In this document: in pieces, positions 1 through 6,703 of the stretch
Position numbering within the stretch: the stretch's first letter is position 1
How the letters are laid out: each line of letters opens with the position of its first letter
Source of the DNA: JAGTVB01 sp049282355
GTDB lineage: Bacteria; Pseudomonadota; Gammaproteobacteria; HK1
Direction of reading: 5' to 3'
Length of the DNA: 48,599 bases
Assembly (NCBI GenBank): GCA_049282355.1
Contig: JBAPTW010000171.1
Coordinates: 1 to 48,599 of the forward strand
Notes under the pieces: model-generated
Told to the model about the DNA's origin: nothing
Database searches by the model: none
What the model saw: only the letters and a program-made list of their open reading frames with translations
Translations under genes and position numbers: made by a program

Positions 1-812
1 GCGCGGTCGTTGTCCCACATGTCCTGCGCCAGGGTTTGCAGCACCACTTGCTCGGCCTCCAGACAGGGCACGCCCAACGTCTGCTGGGCCGTCTTAACCG
101 ATGCCTCGAGCTTTTCGGGGCGCAGCCCCGCGCGGCCTTCGCGGCGCATCAACTGCCGGGCCGGCTCGGCATGGGCTGCCACTTGCGCCGCACTGCCATA
201 CTCGGCCACCAGCCGCATCAAGGTCACCGAACCGAGCTCCAACAGACCCGTGAGCTCAGGCCAGTGACGGCTCAACAGCGCCTCGAGCCGATTGCGACTG
301 CGGGCGAATCGCTCTTGGTAGAGCTTGAGCAAACTGAGCTCGGCCCCCAGTGCCCGGCGCTGTTCGTCACGCTCGTCCCAGGGCCGGCTCACCCCATCAA
401 GGTGCCACCGGCCAATCTGATAAGCTGCCTTGGCGTCGTGCAGACTCGGCACCCCATCGAACACTTCCGCCAAATCATGCACCCGCTTGGGACTGACGCG
501 ATACACCGCCACCCCGTGGCTTGCCAACTGCCAACGCAGGGCATCACCATAGGTGCCGCTGGGTTCCATCGCCACCTCCAGCGACGACGCCCCCAGGTGC
601 GCGAGCAGTCCCTGCAGCAGCTCCGGCGTTTGGCTCGGGTGGTGCCATTGAATCGTCTTGAGCACGCGCCGATCGGGCTTGAGCAGCGTCCCGACAAATT
701 TCTCCTTGGCTACGTCCACTGCGAAAATTACCCGCTCTTCTCCCGCTTGCTCGCTCAACTGCACCCAGTTCACCTGGTTGACTTCTGTCGTACGATATCT
801 ACGCTTGTTCAT
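1..812 (-). CDS. IS110-family transposase, partial (C-terminus outside window)
   Basis: The frame starting at ATG 812 stays open for about 270 codons to the window edge, so only the N-terminal part is present. It shows the RuvC-like DEDD catalytic domain of IS110 recombinases: D33 in FAVDVAKEKF, E83 in VAMEPSGTYGD and D126 in PSLHDAKAA, followed by a long helical segment. The C-terminal Tnp_20 domain with its catalytic serine should lie beyond position 1. A ribosome site GGAGGTG sits 8 bases before the ATG. In this family the enzyme excises and inserts its element with the help of a structured RNA made from a non-coding end. The upstream end abuts a truncated copy of the palindromic repeat also seen at 30729-30922, which suggests insertion into that repeat. 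Family assignment is confident. The IS110 or IS1111 subgroup cannot be set without the 3' end. Confidence 0.9.
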   Translation of the reverse strand, partial: MNKRRYRTTEVNQVNWVQLSEQAGEERVIFAVDVAKEKFVGTLLKPDRRVLKTIQWHHPSQTPELLQGLLAHLGASSLEVAMEPSGTYGDALRWQLASHGVAVYRVSPKRVHDLAEVFDGVPSLHDAKAAYQIGRWHLDGVSRPWDERDEQRRALGAELSLLKLYQERFARSRNRLEALLSRHWPELTGLLELGSVTLMRLVAEYGSAAQVAAHAEPARQLMRREGRAGLRPEKLEASVKTAQQTLGVPCLEAEQVVLQTLAQDMWDNDR

Positions 813-910
813 GGGGACACCTCCGACGTCTCGGTCATTAAGCCTGCTTGTGATGCAAGCCAATTGTACCGGGCTTCGAGGGTCCCTTTTTTTCTGTACT
901 TTATAGCTGA
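813..910 (-). mobile_element. Non-coding left end of the IS110-family element
   Basis: This 98-base stretch separates the transposase start from the point at 911 where similarity to the palindromic repeat begins, so it is the likely left end. On the minus strand it has an A-rich start, a short hairpin with GCTTG/CAAGC arms, and GGGAC and GTCCC at its two sides that could pair. IS110 elements carry a guide (bridge) RNA in a non-coding end. Ninety-eight bases is shorter than the roughly 177-nt bridge RNA of IS621, so the RNA may instead lie at the far end, as in IS1111-type elements. The boundary is inferred from repeat alignment, not from a second IS copy. Confidence 0.55.
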
Positions 911-986
911 CTACAAGGATGTATTCACGACGTCCCTTGAGGCAAGGCGATTGACTGCCACCCCGGCCGAAACGATGACCATGGCC
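911..986 (+). repeat. Half copy of the 194-bp palindromic element (copy A)
   Basis: From CTACAAGG at 911 to the terminal repeat ending at 986, this 76-base stretch matches the reverse complement of 30729-30804 base for base in length, with 3 differences by eye. It ends with the same 19-base terminal repeat (968-986), read CGAAACGATGACCATGGCC. The other half of the element is missing at this side and is replaced by the IS110 left end, so the copy appears to be split by the insertion. Confidence 0.85.
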
Positions 987-1297
987 GCGCTTTCTAACCG
1001 CGCCAGAAAAAGCAGCCACCATTGACCTGAACAGCTTTGACCAAAACATGCGCCCACTCCGGGCTTGAGGATGCCGCGAAAATTGACGATGCTTATCCTA
1101 AGACAATAAAAAGTCTCTTGAAAAAAGCGACGCCCCGTCATGCTCGCAAGCGGCGCCCACTACCAGCGCGTCCGATTGCAGTCGCCGCGCTGTAATGTCG
1201 TCAGGCAACTGACATTTCGCTCCGGGATCATCGGATTATTGCTCTGAACAGGAGTAATCTTTGCTGAGCGCTCTAGAGTAGAGTAGATAAGAAGCCT
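987..1297. other. Intergenic region before the pseudokinase gene
   Basis: No gene is supported here. The open frames are short and lack ribosome sites. A possible promoter is TTGACG at 1083-1088 followed 17-18 bases later by an A-rich TAAAAA-like -10, but it lies about 180 bases before the ATG. TTGCTG (1261-1266) with TAGATA (1284-1289) is another weak candidate and would give a nearly leaderless mRNA. Neither is convincing. Confidence 0.4.
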
Positions 1298-3139
1298 ATG
1301 GAAACTTCTGCGCATCTGCAGCCTTCTCCGCTGCCCATCGGAACTCAAATCGGTGTATATGAGCTCAAAAAGGTGCTCGCGGCTACTTGGTTTGGCCCTC
1401 TTTACCTTGCTTGGAATCATCACTTAAGGGAACAGGCTGTCATCGAAGAATACCTTCCGCGCCCTCTCAGCCTGCGAGCAGCTGACGGTCTGAATGTGCG
1501 CCCCCAATCGACAGCACAGGAAGCCGACTTTCACTATGGGTTGGATCGCTTTTTGGAAGAATCAGAGATGCTCATCGAGATCGAGCATCCGCACGTGATC
1601 CCCACCGACAGTGCGCTGCATGTCAATGGCACTCTCTATCGGGTCATGGAGTACCTCGAGGGTAGCGATCTCGCCAGTGTTGGTGGCGATCAGGACGCAG
1701 CCATGGAAGAGCACGACCTCTATCCCCTTGCGCTGCCGTTGCTCGAAGCCCTGATGCGAGTGCACGAAAAAGGCTACGTTCACGGCGCTCTGCATCCAAG
1801 TTGCATTCTGCGAAGTGCGAACGGTAACGTCGTGCTGCAAAATTTTGCCTGGAGCCCGCTTGCTCTGGCAGCTCGGTTGCAAATTCTTCCGGAGGTGCTG
1901 TGTGACGGTTACGCCGCTCCCGAGCAGTATGAATCTCCTGGCCCACCTCACGCATCGGCCGATCTCTATGCAATGGGTGCAACATTGTATCGCTGCATTG
2001 CCGGACGTGATCCCGTGCCCGCTCTGCAGCGCATCGCCGCTCGACAAAGCGGCGCCCTCGACCCCCAGCCGAAGGCTGGCCTCGACCCAACGTTAACGAA
2101 ATATTCCCCAGCCCTGCTACAAACCATTGATTCGATGTTGTCCCTCGACAGCGCAGATCGGCCCCAATCAGCGGGTGTGGTGCATGAGACACTCACACAA
2201 GCTGCCTCGGCCATGCATACCGCCGCGGTGCCCAAAACCGACGGTGGTACCCCAGCGGACGACAGTAGACCCTCCACCGGGCACCTTTGGCGCTCGGGCC
2301 GCTGGACGCTAAGCGGGGGTTTGGCTGTGGCCGCTTTGGCAAGTGCCGCCCTCTGGCTTCGATCCCCCGAAGAAACACAACCTCTCGCCACCGCTGATGA
2401 ATCGCGGCAATCAAGGGCTGAGATGCATTCCTCAGAGCAAGCGGTCCAGCACACGCCCCCCGCCGCAGCCCGTGCCGATGAAGATTTCTCTGGTGGCGAT
2501 TCACCGCCGACGGCACCCTCAGCGAACGATGCTCCGATGACCGACTCAGCGGGCACTGCTCAAACCAATGACGCTGAGAAGGCCGAATCGCAACCCACGC
2601 CGGCTGACCTTGAGCAAAGGATCGGACCGCTTGCAAGCCGCCAACATGACTCATCGGCAGCAGCGGCCGCCACCATTTCCCCCTCTCAGCAATCTTCATC
2701 GCCGGAAACGAAAAACCCGTCAACGCAAAGCCAAGTAAAAAATGTACCGCCACTCCTTGTTCCCGCTCGTCCGGATGATGCCACCGCAGATGCCAAAAGC
2801 GAGCGCAACAACTTGGCTATTGACCATCACCTGGCAGCTGCTCAGGAACATCTTGCCGCGCTGCGCCTCACCACCCCACCCGGTGATAACGCCTATGAGG
2901 ACTTTCAAGCAGTCGAAGCGTTGGCACCTGACCACCCGCAAGCCCGCGAAGGAATGAAAACCATCGTCAACCAGTACGCTTGGCTGATTCGAAAAGCTTT
3001 GGCCGAAGGACGGCTGCGGCGAGCTCGAATCTATTTGGAGAGAGCAGAGCAAGTATCCGCTGCAGACCCTATGCTTGAGGAATTAAGGAAAGCCCTCGGT
3101 GAGGTCGAGGCGTATTCGCCGAGGGAGCCAACACGTTAG
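1298..3139 (+). CDS. Membrane-anchored pseudokinase (Ser/Thr kinase fold, catalytic residues lost)
   Basis: Residues about 18-300 follow the bacterial Ser/Thr kinase pattern. The conserved IKEYLP element reads VIEEYLP, so E50 stands where the ATP-anchoring lysine should be. The HRDxKPxN loop reads HGALHPSC (162-169), losing the catalytic Asp and the Asn, and DFG reads NFA (182-184). The glycine loop is also degenerate (LAATWFG). The structural parts remain: APEQY, the ADLYAMGATLYR helix and the DRPQSA arginine. A single membrane segment lies at about 335-355, then a 140-residue Ser/Thr/Pro/Ala-rich linker, then a helical TPR-like tail from about 510. It is therefore predicted to bind or scaffold partners on the cytoplasmic side and send a tail across the membrane, not to phosphorylate. 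It stands alone on the plus strand. The start is set by ATG 1298 with a weak AAGAAG site. Fold is confident; inactivity is inferred from residues. Confidence 0.85.
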   Translation: METSAHLQPSPLPIGTQIGVYELKKVLAATWFGPLYLAWNHHLREQAVIEEYLPRPLSLRAADGLNVRPQSTAQEADFHYGLDRFLEESEMLIEIEHPHVIPTDSALHVNGTLYRVMEYLEGSDLASVGGDQDAAMEEHDLYPLALPLLEALMRVHEKGYVHGALHPSCILRSANGNVVLQNFAWSPLALAARLQILPEVLCDGYAAPEQYESPGPPHASADLYAMGATLYRCIAGRDPVPALQRIAARQSGALDPQPKAGLDPTLTKYSPALLQTIDSMLSLDSADRPQSAGVVHETLTQAASAMHTAAVPKTDGGTPADDSRPSTGHLWRSGRWTLSGGLAVAALASAALWLRSPEETQPLATADESRQSRAEMHSSEQAVQHTPPAAARADEDFSGGDSPPTAPSANDAPMTDSAGTAQTNDAEKAESQPTPADLEQRIGPLASRQHDSSAAAAATISPSQQSSSPETKNPSTQSQVKNVPPLLVPARPDDATADAKSERNNLAIDHHLAAAQEHLAALRLTTPPGDNAYEDFQAVEALAPDHPQAREGMKTIVNQYAWLIRKALAEGRLRRARIYLERAEQVSAADPMLEELRKALGEVEAYSPREPTR

Positions 3140-3214
3140 GAAGCGGTGAGAAACTACTCCAAAAGCGACTGCGCGTGCCTGAGCTGCGTTGCACGGCAGC
3201 TCCTGCTATGAGTT

Positions 3215-3676
3215 TCACGACTCGGCCGCTGACACCTCACTACATTCATCCAACGCTCGGGCGGGATGCGTTGAGCAAAAAACAAAACGATGGCCTAAGT
3301 GCCATGTCGTCACAAACCCCGTGTTGGCGTGGGTGCGCTCACGCACAGCGACAGCCTCCTCACGGGTGTAGAACCGGGCCCCAAGTGAGAACCCCGCCAC
3401 CACCGTTTGTTTGAGTGCAGCCACGCGTCCATCCGGTGCTCTTTTCAGGACGGCACTGTCGGGTAGGCTATCCGCTACATGCACCGGAGCGGGTCGCCCA
3501 TCGGTAAAGCACGAGGGATAAACGACACCGGTCGAGTCATCGCGGAAAGCAGGCCGCAGCATCAGATCATGCTCGCCCTGGCAGGCGCCTAACAGGCTGC
3601 TGTTACAGCGATTCTTCCAGCAGCGAGTTCTTCGGCTATGCGCCTGCGCCGCGATGCGATATCCTTTAGCTATCAT
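3215..3676 (-). CDS. Hypothetical protein, 153 residues
   Basis: I do not recognise this family. ATG 3676 has a good ribosome site, AGGAG 8 bases upstream. The middle of the protein (about 39-110) has natural composition, with LRPAFRDDSTG, VYPSCFTDGRPAPVH and ARFYTREEAVAV, which supports real coding. The first 38 residues are rich in Arg and Cys and less convincing; an internal start at Met39 (3562) is possible but has no clear ribosome site. No signal peptide or membrane segment is visible. It is convergent with the pseudokinase gene, and a candidate promoter lies about 260 bases upstream at 3942-3970, leaving a long leader with a hairpin. Function unknown. Confidence 0.6.
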   Translation of the reverse strand: MIAKGYRIAAQAHSRRTRCWKNRCNSSLLGACQGEHDLMLRPAFRDDSTGVVYPSCFTDGRPAPVHVADSLPDSAVLKRAPDGRVAALKQTVVAGFSLGARFYTREEAVAVRERTHANTGFVTTWHLGHRFVFCSTHPARALDECSEVSAAES

Positions 3677-3797
3677 GGCATCTCTCCTGGGCCATCTAAG
3701 CGCTTGTGAAGAAACCGACTACGCTCCCTCAGAGCAGCCGTTGGGCACTGCCCGATCCTCGCCTCTCTACACGTCTTTCTTAACAAGGTATAAGGGA

Positions 3798-3820
3798 GGG
3801 ATGCCAATCCCTGGCGTCCC
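3798..3820. other. Perfect 9-bp hairpin in the leader of the 3215-3676 gene
   Basis: GGGATGCCA (3798-3806) and TGGCGTCCC (3812-3820) pair over nine positions (one G-T) around a 5-base loop. On the plus strand a moderately T-rich stretch follows (ACTATATTTTT), so it could end transcription coming from the left. On the minus strand it would lie inside the leader of the hypothetical gene, where it could affect its expression. Nothing decides between the two. Confidence 0.5.
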
Positions 3821-3941
3821 ACTATATTTTTAAATTGGCGTCAAATCGCAAATTTACCACTATGACGCCTGTTCACTGTGCTCTGATAGCATTTCTCCGG
3901 CGACAACCGCTGCTTTGATATAACTCTTCTCGTATGTTGTT

Positions 3942-3970
3942 TTTTTATTCCAAAATGTTGTTTTTGTCAA
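3942..3970 (-). promoter_or_regulatory. Candidate sigma-70 promoter with A-tracts
   Basis: On the minus strand TTGACA (3970-3965) is followed after exactly 17 bases by TAAAAA (3947-3942). The -35 is consensus; the -10 is poor. Upstream, 3971-4030 holds several A-tracts on this strand, which resemble an UP element and also bend DNA. It faces the hypothetical gene at 3215-3676. Confidence 0.45.
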
Positions 3971-4163
3971 TAGCATTTTTGCGTTTTTTTCTAAATTTTT
4001 TGCATTCGTGCCTCATGTATTTTTTTTACAACAACTGCGACGACGGATGCTTGCCTTACCTGTTCCGGCTCACGGTCTGTGAGCGCAGGACCTCCGGCGT
4101 CCCAGGGGGCGAAAAAAGAGTCGTGCAGCTCTGGCCGCAGATGGAGCACAAGCATCTGTAACC

Positions 4164-5621
4164 TCAGTGCCGTGTAAACACGTGCACAACGACGACCAGC
4201 ACAGGCACGATCTCAAGCCGTCCCATCCACATCGCAAGCATCAGCATAAGCTTGCCCACTAATGGCAGCTCGGCATGAGTCAAACCCGTGGAGAGCCCCA
4301 CATTACTTTGTGCAGAGGCTATCTCGAAAATCACATTTTCCAAGCGCGTGTCTGCGGGAAGAGCATGCAACAGCACAAAAACGCCGCAAAACATCAGCAC
4401 CATCCAGATAGCGAGAAGCACCGATGCCGCCTCCACGCCGGCCCGCGCTTTGCTCTGTGAGAGCGGATTGCCATTGAGCCGATAGCGCATCACTTCGTGC
4501 GGCCGCCCGAGGGTGCCCCGCAGCCACCATGAGATGGCTTTTAGCATATACAGGATTCGTATTTGCTTCATGCCGCCGCCCGTCGAACCGGCCATTGCAC
4601 CGGCAGTCATGGCGAGCGTTAGCAACAACACTGATGAAATACCCACCTGGTGCAAGGGACCTACCTGGAACCCCGTAGTGGTCAACGCCGAGACCCAATG
4701 AAACAACCGTTCAAGCCAGTCGACATCCGATACCACGCGCGGCGTCCACAAGACGGCACTTCCTATCGCCAGCATCAGCAAGAATAGACGCAATTCGGTG
4801 TCACGGAAAACACTTGCTCGCCTACCGCGATGCCAAAGAAGTCGGTAATGAAGGAGAAAGCTGACGGCACCAAACACCATGATCAACATATAAGCCATTT
4901 CGACCGATACCGACGCATGCGCCAGACTTTCATCGGTTATGGTGAATCCCCCCGTGGCGATGGCCGTCATTCCATGGTTCAAGGCGCGCCAGGGAGGCTC
5001 GCCGACAAGCCAGAGAAGCACGATGCCGAGCAGCGTGTACAAGATATACACCGACCAAATGGCTTTGGTCGTGGAGCGAATCGAGGGGAGAATCCGCTGC
5101 CCTCTGGCTTCTGAATAATAGAGATGTAGGGCATCGCGACCGGGTGGCAGCACCGTCAACATGAGCACGATAACGCCGACGCCGCCTACCCATTCGCTGA
5201 AGCTGCGCCACCACTGAAGACTAAACGGCAATTCACTGGCACGGGGAACCATCGTCAGGCCGGTGGCGGTGAAGCCCGACAGAGACTCAAAAAGCGCATT
5301 CACCAGAGGGCTGAATATCCCCGCCACTTGATTAGCCGAGGACAATCGCGCTATCCACAGAAAAGGCAGCGCCCCAAGGAAGGCAACCGCCAGCCACGAG
5401 AACGCTGCCACAAGCATCGCGTGGTGCTGCTGGATTTCCATGCCCGGATAACGCACGGAGACGAGCAGCTGACCCACGAGCCCCGAGATTAGGGTCGTTA
5501 CGAGAAATGCCGGAACGGCATAAAATTCTTTGAAAATCAGGCAAATAGGAATAGACAAGAGTGCCATCAGGGCGGGCACGTGGAGGATCAGCCCGACCCC
5601 TGCGATTACCGGTCGCACCAT
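4164..5621 (-). CDS. trkH: TrkH-family potassium uptake protein
   Basis: A 485-residue integral membrane protein with the four-fold TrkH/KtrB pore repeat. Selectivity-filter segments are visible in order: FTATGLT (about 117), IATGGFTI (about 223), LTTTGF (about 310) and SNVGLSTG (near 430). GSTGGGMKQIR matches the conserved loop of the third repeat. Length agrees with TrkH (about 483). It imports K+ across the inner membrane, gated by a cytoplasmic RCK partner. The gene starts only 5 bases after the stop of the TrkA/KtrA-like gene at 5627-6295, so the two form one transcript with the regulator first. Confidence 0.95.
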   Translation of the reverse strand: MVRPVIAGVGLILHVPALMALLSIPICLIFKEFYAVPAFLVTTLISGLVGQLLVSVRYPGMEIQQHHAMLVAAFSWLAVAFLGALPFLWIARLSSANQVAGIFSPLVNALFESLSGFTATGLTMVPRASELPFSLQWWRSFSEWVGGVGVIVLMLTVLPPGRDALHLYYSEARGQRILPSIRSTTKAIWSVYILYTLLGIVLLWLVGEPPWRALNHGMTAIATGGFTITDESLAHASVSVEMAYMLIMVFGAVSFLLHYRLLWHRGRRASVFRDTELRLFLLMLAIGSAVLWTPRVVSDVDWLERLFHWVSALTTTGFQVGPLHQVGISSVLLLTLAMTAGAMAGSTGGGMKQIRILYMLKAISWWLRGTLGRPHEVMRYRLNGNPLSQSKARAGVEAASVLLAIWMVLMFCGVFVLLHALPADTRLENVIFEIASAQSNVGLSTGLTHAELPLVGKLMLMLAMWMGRLEIVPVLVVVVHVFTRH

Positions 5622-5626
5622 CGGAC

Positions 5627-6295
5627 TTACGCACCTCCAGTAAATATCTCCAGCTCTTCTTCGGTCAGGGGCCGCCTTGCCAGCAATATCAACACATCCC
5701 CTGCCTGTAAACGGGCATCCTCCGCAGCTTGCAAGACGCGTTTGCCGCGCTCAATGCAGACGATGAAGGTCTCTGCTGGCAGCGTCTTTAGCCCAGAGAG
5801 CTCCAGAGAACGCTTTCCCACCAACGCCGACGAATCCGCGATGGTCACCTCCAGCAGCTGCTCCTGCTCGCCGAGGATTGCCACATCTTTGACCCGCGGG
5901 TGCATCACCATGTCCAAAAGGTGGCGAGCCACAATCACTTCAGGATCCACGAGCACATGCACATTCAGCCGCTCAAACAGGCGCCGATGGTGCGCCTGAT
6001 TGACAATACTGGTTAACCGCCGGATGCCGTATTCCTGCCCTAGGAACATGGCCATGAGATTGGTCGAATCATCGCCTGTCGTGGCAATGAAGGCATCTGC
6101 CCGTTCCGCGCCGGCTTCCTCCATGATGCCATTGTCAGTGATCGCGGCATTCAGCACCAAAGCATCGAGGGCGCCGGCAACGTGCTCGGCGCGTTCCTTG
6201 TCAGCCTCGATGACGACGACGTCGTGGCCCGCCTCGAGGGCTATCTCCACAAGGCTGCTGCCAACATCGCCGGCTCCAATGACGATTAAATACAT
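5627..6295 (-). CDS. TrkA/KtrA-type RCK regulator of K+ uptake
   Basis: A 222-residue soluble protein with one Rossmann RCK_N domain (GAGDVGSSLVE at 6-16, VVIEAD about 28, DALVLNAAITD, ATTGDDSTNL) and one RCK_C domain (from about 135, with EVTIADSS and GDVLILLAR). A single RCK_N plus RCK_C pair is the KtrA layout; E. coli TrkA has two pairs. Such proteins bind NAD(H) or adenine nucleotides and open the TrkH/KtrB channel. The start at 6295 is chosen because the glycine motif then begins at residue 6. An upstream ATG at 6340 would add 15 unlike residues and has no ribosome site. It is immediately upstream of trkH. Confidence 0.9.
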   Translation of the reverse strand: MYLIVIGAGDVGSSLVEIALEAGHDVVVIEADKERAEHVAGALDALVLNAAITDNGIMEEAGAERADAFIATTGDDSTNLMAMFLGQEYGIRRLTSIVNQAHHRRLFERLNVHVLVDPEVIVARHLLDMVMHPRVKDVAILGEQEQLLEVTIADSSALVGKRSLELSGLKTLPAETFIVCIERGKRVLQAAEDARLQAGDVLILLARRPLTEEELEIFTGGA

Positions 6296-6703
6296 CGCAC
6301 CGCGCCACCACCTTCCTCGTAATTGATCTGACCGTGCCAATGCGTGGCCAAAGGCTGGATGAACATCCTTAAGCCTGGGTCGTCGTACTCAAAACGCCTT
6401 CTGACACTGACCTAGGCGTGTAACCCACAAACAAACTGTGCCTTTGGCTGACGGGGCGATGGTACCTTAATCGGCATCGCACTGCACCTGACAGGCGCTC
6501 TTGGCGCGCCTCGCGGCAAGGGACATTCCCGCGGGTAAATCCAGTCCCATCGCGCTTACGGTATTGGTGTGCTCTAATAGACACTCGGACCAGGAAACCA
6601 CTGAATCACCATCACCGAGTAAGCGAAGTCCATCACTTTATCCCCTAATGCAGCCTACAAGAGTAAGTAGTGCGATGTCACTGACCCCGAGGGAGAAACG
6701 TCG
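6296..6703. other. Divergent intergenic region, K+ uptake operon and glucosidase
   Basis: This 408-base region must hold promoters for both directions. I see no consensus promoter, terminator or repeat strong enough to report. Short open frames on either strand lack ribosome sites and family resemblance. Confidence 0.4.

Larger units (their letters stand above)
3677..4163. other. AT-rich intergenic stretch between trkH and the hypothetical gene
   Basis: About 480 bases with no convincing gene. The part 3930-4035 has a run of T-tracts on the plus strand and is far lower in GC than anything else in the window. An open frame at 3934-4161 simply reads these T-tracts as Phe and Leu, lacks a ribosome site and is not called. 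The stretch contains the promoter and hairpin listed separately. Confidence 0.5.

Noticed and set aside
1..812. Apparent loss of the third acidic residue of the DEDD site in the transposase (Ser near PSLHD)
   Set aside because: The PSLHDAK pattern is, to my recollection, common in a large subgroup of active IS110 transposases, so it is not evidence of inactivation.
36..1025. Long plus-strand open frame over the start of the window
   Set aside because: It is antisense to the IS110 transposase; the minus-strand frame has the recognisable recombinase motifs and a ribosome site.
3934..4161. Plus-strand frame of 75 codons rich in Phe and Leu
   Set aside because: It only reads T-tracts, has no ribosome site, and its second half is antisense-like noise beside the trkH end.
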